From the NCBI RefSeq assembly GCF_000150955.2, contig NC_011679.1, positions 744,001-808,000 of the forward strand: a DNA stretch of 64,000 nucleotides, read 5' to 3'. Positions 11,513-21,821 of the stretch are shown one piece after another. Position numbers and translations under genes: made by a program. Each line of letters starts with the position of its first letter. Within the stretch, counting starts at the first letter, position 1. A model generated the notes under the pieces. The model searched no databases and had not been told where the DNA came from. It worked only from the letters and a program-made list of their open reading frames with translations. This DNA is from Phaeodactylum tricornutum CCAP 1055/1. Lineage: Eukaryota; Bacillariophyta; Bacillariophyceae; Surirellales; Neidiaceae.

Positions 11513-12062
11513 TGTCTCTTTCTGCCAGCAGCTATTGAAAAATAGAGCGCAGAAACTTGTCTGCTACATCAACTCTAACAGTAATTACACTTTCTCCTTG
11601 AAAATAGAAAGTACGAAGCTTGTCGATATACCGTCAATGGCATGCGTTCATGATCGAGTAGCAAACATGACTGGATTTTGGAACCCTAGCTAGGCCCTCT
11701 CTCTGGCACACGGTAGGGAGAACAGAAGTCGGAACGATCCTCTTCCACGTCTTGCACAAAGTTTGAAATAAACGGACAGAGAAAGTTTTGCGCCATGGCA
11801 GAATGGATGGCACACAGGAGACTAGGAATAAATTGAAACTGTAAATACATCCTACTTCGCGCTGTCATTGATTATCTGGAAAAGTTATCGCAACAATCAC
11901 TGCATCGACACGGTAGTCATTAAGCGAGCCAAGCATTAAAAGTACAACTCGAGCAAGAAAGATAGAAACGCGAAGGAGAACGAACCTGTAATACGAGACT
12001 GGAACGCGAAGCAAAACTAACACGACGATCTTTGTATTCGATTTGAAAATACATAAGAATCA
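11438..12062. other. 3' flank and intergenic region
   Basis: The first 75 bp hold the duplicated tail described above. The rest shows weak self-similar A/G-rich segments (about 11536 and 11599) and must contain the promoter of the reductase gene. No other gene was seen. Confidence 0.45.
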
Positions 12063-13156
12063 ATGCTCACGCTTGCACGTAAAGCACTCCCGTCGAAATA
12101 TTCGTCATTTCGGGTTTTCGGACGAGGCTTAGGTCTTCCGCCAGCAGAATCCATCGATCAGCTCCCCCGTCCGGCTTCTCAATCATTATCGTTTTCGAGC
12201 TATCCTGGCGACGAAGATGATGATGACGTCGGCAGACCGAAAACAGCTTTGGTGCTGGGGTCGTCTGGCGCCCTAGGTTCCGCTGTCTCGCACTATTTAT
12301 CCCAGACAGTAGGCATGAAAGTTCTTGGTGCAGATGTACGCGAGCTTCCTGGTGAACTCAACGGTGGTTGGGAGCTTGATGGCTTTGTGCCGTTGCCGAA
12401 AGATTCGACTTTGGGAGACTTGACAACCCGACTGGTTCAGGGTGTGGATTTCTACCTACAGGATACCAAATCCGGGCTAGACGCGATCGTCTGTGCCAGT
12501 GGCGGATGGCAAGGCGATCCTGCTCCTCCCTTGGAAGGATCTAAAGATGACATCGAAAAAGGTGCTTTGGCGTATGCGGAGACCATTCAAGATATGCTGC
12601 GCATGAATCTGGACCCGGTTCTCGCGACTGGCTATCTGGCACAACAATACATGGGACCGAATGGATTGTTGGTAGTGATTGGAGCCACTGCTGCTATACT
12701 GCCGACGCCCGGTATGCTGTACGTCAAACGCAATATGATAACATTGAGACACTGACCGCACCAAATGAGAGACTCACTAACGTCTACCGTTTTTCACACA
12801 GAGGATACGGAGTTTCCAAAGCAGGCGCGCATCACTTCGTGCAAACCATGGGAGCTATGACTGGTCAAGGCTTAGAATCCAAGTCCATCCGAAGACAAGG
12901 TCGGAAAACTAGGCAGTACTTTCCCAATCTGGATACCCTCCATGTTGTCGGCATTTTACCAAGTACAATCGACACACCCAGCAATCGGAAAGCTGACCCC
13001 GAAGCAAATTTTGATCAATGGACAAAGCCTTTGGACATTGCTAAAGAAATTGGGAGCTGGGTTCAAAAAACGCCATTGCGGCCCCATTCGGGGAGTCTGG
13101 TGAAAGTTTACACGAATCGAGATCGTTCGGGAGCTGGCTTCGAATTGGTGCGCTAG
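12063..13156 (+). CDS. Dihydropteridine reductase-like short-chain dehydrogenase
   Basis: Probably regenerates tetrahydrobiopterin from quinonoid dihydrobiopterin using NADH, supporting aromatic amino acid hydroxylation. Two exons (12063-12711 and 12804-13156) join across a 92-nt intron; the acceptor is the second AG of CACACAGAG, which restores TPGYGVSKAGAH. The product is 333 residues. Family marks are the Rossmann loop ALVLGSSGALGSAV (about 60-73), CASGGWQGD (QDPR-type GGW motif), the catalytic Tyr and Lys in YGVSK, and the C-terminal stretch LPSTIDTPSNRK...SGSLVKV, which matches the QDPR family very closely. About 55 extra N-terminal residues, rich in Arg, Ser and Leu, then acidic just before the fold, look like a mitochondrial presequence; this is inference. 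A general SDR role is the alternative, but the GGW and DTPxNRK motifs favour QDPR. Confidence 0.88.
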
Positions 13157-13372
13157 CTGAAAAGTGACAGCTGTTCAAGCATTCTAAGGACTAGATTAGT
13201 GAAACGCCCGTCCGAATTGGCGTTTGCTTGCAAGATATGTGTGGTGAAAATCGAAACCAACATAGACAGGTGATCAAACAATTCAGAACTTAACTTAAGT
13301 GAAAATGAATGCAAACCACTAATTAGAGTGATGATGCGGCAATGAACGGGAAAATTTTTGAGGTCGTTTCTG

Positions 13373-15600
13373 TTACATCTTTGTGGAGTCCATTGTATCG
13401 TTCGCGTCTCGTCCTACAACATGCATTGCAATCACAATGCAATCGTCTGGCATTCCACCTGACCACATAATGTCATTTTCCTTTGCCAGAATGGCAAAAG
13501 GAGAATCCAGGGACGAGTCCAAGGAATTTTCACGAGCTTTCTTAACCAGTCGCTGGGCCAAATCATTTATTCGGCCAGCTGACAAAAGAGTCAACGAATT
13601 GCCCATCTGCCATCGCTTTTCGCGAGCCTGGGTATCGCCAGCACGGACAAAACCATTCTGCTGCTCCCACTCCAGCACCATGGTACAAATGTCGTCCAAC
13701 TCCACGTTGTCGAATAAACCATCCGTCGCCATAATAACAACATCGCCACGTCGTAAATGAATGGAAGATGTACACGATTCGCCTGCGTTCCGAAAGGATG
13801 AGCTTTCCCCTTCTTTCAGTTCCTCGCCCGTCCAGCCAATTTGAAATGGATGGTTGAAGGATTTCAGTTGCTGCTGACTTACAAAAGCTACCCTTATATC
13901 AGACGTTCTTTCGGTCCTCGGTGTCACCCGATCACGCTTCAACGAACCCGCCACATCCGAATCAATGTGGCGCAGAACAATGATCCCAGAATCGCCCAAG
14001 TTGCTAAAGTGGAGCTGATGCCGAATCTGATCAAAGACTCCTATGCAGGCTGTACTTGATCCAATGACATTTTCCGCCTTCACCCGTTCGAATGCTTGTG
14101 CCATAATATCGGAGGGGGCCGTGACTTGTCGAAAGTTATTGCCGTCCATTTGACCGTTTCGCTGTGCCTCAAGAAGGATATTTTCACATTCCTCCATCAG
14201 TCTTCTTGCAAAAAGTCGCGGATCTACGCCGTACTCACGCCAACTTCCAACACCGTCGGCAACTCCCATGTACGTAAAGTCACGCAATGTCTTTTTCTTT
14301 CCATCCGGCAGTTTGACGTTAGTGACAAAACATGAGTCTTCCGACAAAGTGGGATCCGTAGATAGATCGTTAAATCCAAGGTCTGGGTTGGAGTAAACCC
14401 TGTTAGGTCTGGATTCATTCGGGTGGACTGTGTCGTTTACCGGAAAAGGACTTACCTCGCATTCCTTGAACGAGACCACCATCTGCTGTTTTAAATGGAT
14501 GCGGCAATTCGGCGACGCCTACATTGATAAACAGAGGTGTGGGTCCCAATGCCAACTGTGCTTTCAGGTAAATTGGTGGTTCCGCCATACTGGTGTTACT
14601 GCTCAAGCCGACACGTTCAGAAACATCATTTAGGTACGATTTCTTGCCACCCCGATCTTTAGCCGAAAGTCCAAAATCGGACATGTCTCTTGCCGTCACG
14701 AGTCCTTCCACCCGACCCTCACGTGATAAGATTGGCAAGCATTTAATGCCCAGTCTGGCCATGATTGTTCGACACATGCCAACCGTTTCGTCGGGACGAC
14801 CATAAACAACTTGCGAAATGGGCGTCATATAATCACCCACCAACCGGTTCATGATTTCTTCCGGGGTGTCTCCTTCCTTGACTCCTGAAGCCATGATGCG
14901 GAGTAAATCGCGGGAGGTAATGAGACCGCAGACTCGATTGTGGTGCTCGTCTTCGAGGACCATGGCACCCGACAAACCACCTTCAATCGTAGTGACAATC
15001 GCTTCTTGAACTGTTGCAGTTCGGGGAATAACTGGATCCACCCAGCGATAAGAGTGTTTTGCTTGAAGCACCTCAGAAATGCGTACCTTGGGTCCGAGCA
15101 GGGGAGTAGTAGAGTGAGAAAGCATGTTTGAAATGACACGGTGGCGATTAGCTATTCCGGTGAGTTCAATAGTGAAAATGACAGTAGCCTTCTTCAAGCG
15201 TAAATGTCCATCTGCACACGGTGACACTGGGCCTTACCTCAGAAAGCCGCTTGCGTTTGCGCTCTTCGACGTGCTCGTCTTCCTTGCTAAAATCTATCGG
15301 CGTCTTCAGTGCAGAGTCGGAGTCTTTTGATAAATTGACATCGTCTGAATCAGTGGGTTGGGCAGCCGACGAAAACGCTTGCCAAGCCGACGACCAAGTT
15401 TGCCTGTTCACTTTTCGCCGATTGACAAGCCATTTCGGAGGCGGCCGATGCTCCGTTGCACCAGACCCATGCGGTAGGGAAGACAGCCTCGCCAGAGTCG
15501 ACCGAGTCGAACGTCTACGCAATACACCATCTGTACGCGAGACCGTGGATCTAGTCCATAGATTCCGGGAGGCAGACTCTAACGTTGCAAAGGCAGCCAT
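13373..15600 (-). CDS. CBS-domain pair fused to a PTC7-type PP2C phosphatase
   Basis: Exon 1 is 15600-15238 and exon 2 is 15086-14456, joined across a 151-nt intron with a pyrimidine-rich acceptor (joins RKRLSE to VRISEVLQAK). Exon 3 begins at 14427 (28-nt intron, 682 residues) or at 14337 (118-nt intron, 652 residues); both keep frame from the GTAAGT donor at 14455. An Arg/Ser-rich N-terminus without acidic residues after the first few positions suggests a mitochondrial presequence. Two CBS domains follow (about 122-265; GAMVLED...VCGLITSRDLLRI and KCLPILSREGRVEGLVTARDM), which usually bind adenine nucleotides. The phosphatase has all four metal-binding Asp motifs: GVADGVGSW, NLGDSGI, MATDGLFDNV and MPDDCIVIAM. 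PTC7 enzymes act on mitochondrial or plastid proteins. The fusion suggests a phosphatase gated by nucleotide state. Confidence 0.85.
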
Positions 15601-16261
15601 GAAGTAATCGCGGGGTCCAGCCTTCAGTTTTGTCAAAAATAAACTAGAAATTACAGGAATCTTCGCCCTCCCGTATCTTGTTGGTGTGCGGTTCACGGAT
15701 TCGGTCCGCTATCTTCAGAAAGTTCTTACAGCAGCGTCCGACAGGTGGCAGAAATGACGAAGCGGATCTGAAGAGACTAGCGTTGATTTCTGTGACTGTG
15801 GTGGTCGCCTACAACTTTGTCTTCGTAAAAAGAGCGAAAGCAAGCGTAGACTTTCTTGGATACTTGTGCCTGCTAACGTCCCTCATTTCGTTAACTGTGT
15901 AAGCGTATTCGCGAGAATTATCGGGAAGCACCCTAAGGAACTTTGCTGTCCTCATATTCTACCTTCATCGCTCTTTCTATTTTCACAGCTATAGTCGGTA
16001 ACAGTTGGAGGAGAAGAGAACGCTTAAGATACAAAAAGTGTGACACAATGATGTCCCAACAGACCTTTCTTGTCTAACAGCGAAGGACCACATGGCGTAT
16101 TATAGCACGTAGCCTTTTGTCACAAAACTGCTGTCTCGTTCGTTGTCACATCTCGAAAGCGCTTACCCCTTACATTAGACAGCCCCCGCCGAATCATCGT
16201 TTTTACATATTGGTTCAAACTTTAGAACTGGGAGATAATAGATATTTTACAAGCGAGCAAC
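15601..16261. other. Divergent promoter region
   Basis: This 661 bp separates the CBS-phosphatase gene (minus) from the membrin gene (plus), so both promoters must lie here. Short open frames show no coding character. No strong motif was identified. Confidence 0.5.
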
Positions 16262-16879
16262 ATGACCTCGATCGGCGAGCTTTTCCCGAAATGCCGCAAA
16301 CTTGCTTACGACGCCCGACAACAAGTTGCACAGGTGCAACAGGGGGTCGTCAGCGCGACCGATCTGTACGTGCTGCTGGAAGAATTGTCGCGCCAATTGA
16401 ATGCTATGGAGGAACTTGTGTATCGTGAAACTCCAGTACAGCGCGATGTGTGGAATCGCAAAATTGCCGAACTTCGACACGAATGCACGCTGCTCCATCA
16501 ACAAGGGACCCAAGCCGCCCACTCCGCATCCCGCTACCGTAATCCTTACGGACAAGAAAGAGACGAATTGCTAAGACGCCGAAGGCGCAGAGGTAACGAG
16601 TCCGATGTCCAGGACTTGTCGCAAGAATCATCTTCCTTGGAACAATCGCAAAACATGGTCTTTGGTTTGATTGATCAGGGACAGGCATCTTTAAATGGAC
16701 TAATCGAACAACGCCAAAGACTTCGGGGTGTCAACAGGATGGTTTTTGACATTGGCAATCGTCTCGGCTTAAGTCAGTCCACCATGAAAATTATTGAGCG
16801 GCGAGACATTACCGATGCATATTTGGTAGCCGGAGGCATGATTGTTACGATTCTTGTCATTTACTTCGTTTGGTTCTAG
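16262..16879 (+). CDS. Membrin/GOSR2-like Qb-SNARE (Bos1 family)
   Basis: A 205-residue, single-exon, tail-anchored SNARE for ER-to-Golgi and intra-Golgi vesicle fusion. The N-terminal helices are Gln-rich and amphipathic. A central basic run follows RNPYGQERDELL (DELL resembles the REELL/DELL of membrins). The SNARE motif spans about 125-180 with the family ending LRGVNRMVFDIGNRLGLSQSTMKIIERR, matching the LKG..KKI.D..N.LGLS..VM..IE.R pattern of membrin. The C-terminus is one membrane anchor (about 184-204). Its start is the ATG that begins MTSIGELF; upstream frame contains no better candidate. Length equals that of animal GOSR2 (about 212). Bos1/membrin rather than GOS28 is favoured by the DIGNRLGLS block. 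Confidence 0.88.
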   Translation: MTSIGELFPKCRKLAYDARQQVAQVQQGVVSATDLYVLLEELSRQLNAMEELVYRETPVQRDVWNRKIAELRHECTLLHQQGTQAAHSASRYRNPYGQERDELLRRRRRRGNESDVQDLSQESSSLEQSQNMVFGLIDQGQASLNGLIEQRQRLRGVNRMVFDIGNRLGLSQSTMKIIERRDITDAYLVAGGMIVTILVIYFVWF

Positions 16880-17456
16880 CGGGAAGTCAAAAAGAATACT
16901 CGTGGGCGTGCAGCGCATGTATATTTTTTGAAGTGGAAAGGACCCAATACGTTTTTGGGAATCTCTTGACCTTGTACGGGTTTTGACGCATTGAAAGCGC
17001 CCACGTTCAACCCCTATGGCATCTCCAATAATAATGAGCACAATTTACTCCACACATACCAACAACATCTTGAAGGGCTAAAGGGGATTATCATCACGAC
17101 TCGGTTCCTAAGAAAAGCTGTCTGCCAGTCTTTATCACTTTTTTACAACAAAGACCGGGTGAGCTGATTCGGCTCTGCTATCGAACCAATGCAAAAAGGC
17201 TTTGTTTCACATTCTAAAGAAAAACGGTCCACCACACATGGCGTTTCTAGCAGCTTGCCTGTCAAGAGTATCGGGTTGTGTCTGAAGGTTACCTGGATTA
17301 ATCGATGGCCGTAGGCATTTAGAAGGTCAGAGCTGTTCTACTACACACAATACATTCTCATCGCTGGCACCCACTATCGACACTTCGAAGTATGGCAACT
17401 CTGGATCCAGGTAACCTTATTTATAACAAAATGTAAATGTAACAATGGTTGCTCCT
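16880..17456. other. Intergenic between convergent genes, with a spaced inverted repeat
   Basis: It contains the 3' ends of the membrin and cyclase genes. A 14-bp perfect inverted repeat (17285-17298 and 17405-17418) is listed separately. No gene was seen. Confidence 0.5.
17285..17418. repeat. Perfect 14-bp inverted repeat with 106-bp spacer
   Basis: AAGGTTACCTGGAT at 17285-17298 is the exact reverse complement of ATCCAGGTAACCTT at 17405-17418. It lies between two convergent genes. It could form a long-loop hairpin, mark the ends of a tiny degenerate insertion, or be chance. Confidence 0.5.
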
Positions 17457-20400
17457 TTAAGCAATCCCATAACCGCGGAAATCTTTTGGTGGGGTTCCTT
17501 TGTGTTTGATAATCTGATCGTAAAAGTATTTGGATGGCCCATCTTCAAAGCGGTCCAAAATAGCTGCAAAGTTGGTCTTTGCAGTAACCCAATCTTTTGC
17601 ATAAAACGCTTGCAGTCCAGAGTTAAATGTCAAAAAGAACAAGCCATCCGTATACAGATTGCGAATGAGTCTTATTTCCTTGCTCACCCAAACGTTGGAG
17701 TTGTACAAAGCCGGTCCTGTGGGTAATACGAGCTGAGGCGGAGCGTTGGTGCCTTGACCGTCGCCAATGACATCAGTTTGACTGTCTCCTGCAGTACCAC
17801 TGGTTCGCAGTCCAGTCTCGCTCAACTCGTCGTTTAAAACGTCGCGGGTACTCAAGCGTCGGCTGTGGCGCCGCATTACCTTACGACCCAAATCACGCTT
17901 TATCCTAGAGTCACTCGCTGATTCTGTGTCCGATTCTTGACCAGCGTCGGACCTTACGGAATGGTCCTTTCTTAAATGTCTAGAATTGGCTCCTTGCCAT
18001 AGAGCGCCAATATCCATATCAAATGTCAAAAGCTCAATTTTGTCACCCTCCATTTCTTCTTCATCACCCCCGTCGTCATTCTGTATCAAAATCTGGTCGA
18101 CTTTGCGACAGCGGCGTCGATTATTTGGATGAAGGAGTCGATGAAAAGTGTCGGACATCAGCATTTTCAATCCGTACTTTTTGGTGGACGATTCGAGAAA
18201 TTCAGCGAGCTCCACAGCTTCTGAAACGTAAGTTGCATCAATCTTACGTTGGGAACCAATCGCCCCCTGCACAGCCTTTCCGGCATGCAACCCAAAACCC
18301 AATTGTACGACAGGCCCAGATCGATTCGACAGCTTGGAAAGTAGAGCTGCGCGAGCACCTTCACTCATGGTGGAAATATAAAAGTCATCATGGTGAAGTG
18401 CCATGCATATCTTGACGACAGACAAGAGAGCCTTATCAGCCTGATGGTGTTTTGCGATAAATTCTTCCGCCTTGCGATAACCAGGCGCGTCGAAAGAAAC
18501 TGATGATGGAGCCGATGTCCCACCTTCTTCATCCAACAGCCAACTTAATAAGAAAGCATCTCCGATATTCTTGTTCGCTGAACCTCCATACGAATGACAG
18601 ATGGAGTGTACAACTGCTGCGATACGGTTCGTAAACACAAAGACTTCTTCCTGAAGGCATTCCGTAGCATCGGTAAACTGGCGGATATCACAGAAGAGAA
18701 AAATACACGATACCGTGATACCTTGGGAGTCCAATATCAGCATGTTTTTGCTCTGCCCCTTCTCTAAATTGTTACGGATGATATCAACGCCGGCGCTTCC
18801 AAAACCAACCTTCATTAAGGAGCCTATTCGAAGAATCGTTGACATTAAGAAGGATGTCTCCATTCCTTTCAGAATTTCTCGGGACCAGAAAGTGTTCTTG
18901 GTTATCTCGTTTTCGTCAGTTATATATCTCTTGTAGCGTGAAGTGCTTTGATAGCCCAACGGATCAAGCATCAACATTCCGAGCAAACGAACCATTCGTT
19001 CTATCGGAATAACAACCAAAACCATAACAGGTCCGGCAAACGCAGTAACACCAAAGAACCAGACCAAAATAACAAAGATAGTCGCTAGCAGAGAGACAAC
19101 AGCATCTGCCATGCTTTTTCGTTTGATTGCAAAGCGACCGACAGTCAATTGATCGCTAAAATCAATGATAGTAATTCGAATTTTCTCTTTGTCACGAAGA
19201 TTGGTGGGTTTCTCCCATTCGTCCAACGTAAATCTTTCTATGTCCCCGCTGGCTAGATGGTATTCAAAGAGATTAGGAACCGCGCTTGATCTCGCAGCGG
19301 TCAGTGCTCTTTCAGCAAATGCAGGGTTTCCTGTTTGGTTGTGGAGAACAATCATTGTGGCTGGCCGGGTCGCGTTGTGTTCGGTGTAGGTGAAAATGGA
19401 CGACAGCACCAAGGAGAAAATGATACCTAGTGCCACGCGTTGCCCGGTCAGTTCACGCATCGCACTACCGACTTTGAGCTCCTCACGGCTTGGCCCTCGC
19501 CGCAACGTATTGGTTGATTCCGTGACTACAGTGACATCGCTTACCTTCTGTATGCCTCCCGACGCGATCAAAATTCCTCGACTGTTCATTTGGTTGAAAT
19601 GGGATAATATAGATTTCTTTTTCAAAGCTTTTTCCATCGCATTGTTCCCCGCAGACCGCGCTTTCCAAGCATAGTCATTGCTGACGTAACCAGAGACATC
19701 GTCTCCTTCATCACAATGTCTTTGAAATAAAACGGCACGCCAAGCCCGTTGGATCTTGGTGGCCGCCAATTGACGACGCCATTCGGCGTTGTCCTTTTTC
19801 AAGATGCCGACGAAACGGAGTGCCCTTATGGGGTAGTCCTTCCAAGTTTGAGCTCTCTGGTACTCTTTTTCGACGGCTTCCTTTTTGGCATTGGCCAGTA
19901 CCTTCATACCGAGACCTCTCCGAGACGTATGGCGGGCTAAAGTGGATTCTCCAGGCATTGCATGTCGGTCATGTTCACGACCGGACTTCGATCTTTCCGA
20001 GCAGCAACATACGAATCGACGAACAGCTCCGAACAAATGTCCCGGATGAATTCGCTTGAGTATCCAGTACCACGGAATTCGAGACGAAAGGTTGACCGCC
20101 GTAGAAGACTTGATAAAGCGGGCCAAACGAGCTGTTTTGGCAATAATGACGATTAAGTCGAGTTCTCGTTCTACCGGGATGGCCTCGTTGACCCCGTCCA
20201 GTCCCCCGTTCTATTGTAAGAGACTTATGTGAGCAAGATCGCCACGATAGAGACTTTTCCACCAATTACACACATAGAACATACCGGGGCTCCGAATTCA
20301 TTCAATCTAATCACCATATCTCGCTCGGCAAAGTTGTCTTTGGCGATGAACGAAATTTCGTACAACAACGCCAACGTCGAGATGACTTCGCACCAAAAAA

Positions 20401-20932
20401 TGAAGCTCCCTAATTCACAATTACCGCAACCTTCCATGTTGATATGTTCGGAAGCACTTTCCGGGGTCCGGCACCATACACGCATTCCGAAGTAGTTGGG
20501 TTCGGCGTCTACCCTCATGGCAATATCAGCCACAAAGAAGAAAAACATGACGGTGAAGAGTAGATCCACAAAGAGATCGGTCGATTTGGGAAGCAGAAGA
20601 GTCCGCATCTGGGCGCCGAACAAAAGTAGAATGGAGAAGACGACGAGCAGAAATCTCCAGAGTCGACTGGTAAAGATTCGTCTCCAAAACGATTTTCGGG
20701 ATTCCGGCGGCCACACGGACCAACAAGAACCAATTCTACGAGCCAAAAGGTTCGTCTGTGGCGGACTTTCGGACCCCAGAGCGCGTACCGAGCCTTCCAT
20801 GGCCGAACGAGATACGCCGCTTTCATGGCGCTTCCAAAAGCTCAAGGAGCGTCCAAAACTGCTGCGAAATGTACCCATACTGGAAACACGACGACTGCCT
20901 CTTTCGTCGAAGGTTGATGATTGCGTGTTCAT
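17457..20932 (-). CDS. Multipass membrane class III nucleotidyl cyclase with IQ motif
   Basis: Likely makes cAMP from ATP (or cGMP). Exons 20932-20285 and 20210-17457 join across a 74-nt intron, giving 1133 residues. The first 250 residues hold about four hydrophobic segments (near 91-113, 119-140, 171-195) and a LIVIIAKTARLARFIKSS helix with regularly spaced basic residues, recalling the voltage-sensor S1-S4 of ion channels. An IQ motif (KIQRAWRAVLFQR, about 368-381) suggests calmodulin binding. Two further membrane segments (about 475-491 and 585-617) enclose a roughly 95-residue exoplasmic segment. The cyclase domain follows: FLFCDIRQFTDATE carries the first metal Asp (about 724), NKNIGDAFLLSW the second (about 767), and KIDATYVSEAVELAEFLE is the late helix. 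Lys in NKNIGD and Asp in DATYVS are the adenylyl-type specificity residues, which favours cAMP. The last 250 residues are polar, with a long acidic, Arg-rich insert. Confidence 0.88.
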
Positions 20933-21821
20933 TGTGTGCCCTTCCGGCAGAAAAGAACTCTTCCCCCGCTAGGCGTCCAATCTTTTGTTTAGAATATGGT
21001 ATCTGGCAGCCGTCATTCACAGTCAATATCTGCTTTATTGAAATTATAGTGGTAGAGAGATGCAGAGAGCCTTCCTGTCCCGTGAAGGCTTCAAGAGAGT
21101 CTACTTTAGGGACAACGACGGGATGTGTACTCCAGGGATGATGACTTCGGGCCGAGGATTGATAGGTAGTACCGCGAAATGTCGCAGTGTCCCTGGGTTG
21201 CAGTTAGTAGTCGCGCACTTTCTTTTGGCGGATGGACAGGGGATGGTTTATTGTTTACTTTGGTACAAACCCTTTCCTCCGGGGAAAGGGGGGGGTGCCA
21301 CCTTCCCGAATCCCGCGGTATAGGAATTGGAGATACGCTGTCCCGCGCGTATTGATAGTGAGGTTGGTGTCTGAGAGTGTGTTAGTTTCGGCACCTACGG
21401 ACTTGTGTGACGAGTCTTGTATTCTAATATTGTCCGACTCCGCGCCAGCAACGCCGATACGTTGGAAAATTAGAGTGTGTGAAACGGAACACACCGCTGC
21501 CAGCCAGTAGGAAACAGGTAACTACTACCAGTGACTGTAAGACAGTATGTGCCATTTTTTCCGAGTCCGAGAGCCCCATAGAAAGCCGAGGCATATTCAA
21601 CGCAGGACTCCCCCCACACACATGCACGACGGAACAATCCTCCGTTCGGTGTCTGTCTGCTGGATCGTGGAGTCTTCCCCACGGCAAGGCTCGGTCGTGC
21701 CATGCAGTGTTCCCATAGGCATACTCCCACCGCGGGGAAGCGGATGAGGGACACCGAGGGCGCGGCAACGACCGTAGGCTCCCTGCATTTTTCCCTAGTC
21801 ACCGCAAGTCGTAGATCCCCA
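20933..21821. other. Divergent promoter region
   Basis: Between the cyclase (minus) and the sulfotransferase (plus). It includes a G-run palindrome (about 21272-21296: CCTTTCCTCCGGGGAAAGGG) and an in-frame ATG for the sulfotransferase at 21702 that could be its true start. No separate gene is supported. Confidence 0.45.

Noticed and set aside
15087-15191. KATVIFTIELTG segment resembling the end of a CLC chloride channel ahead of the CBS pair
   Set aside because: Only a short match, and it falls inside the better-supported 151-nt intron with a pyrimidine-rich acceptor.
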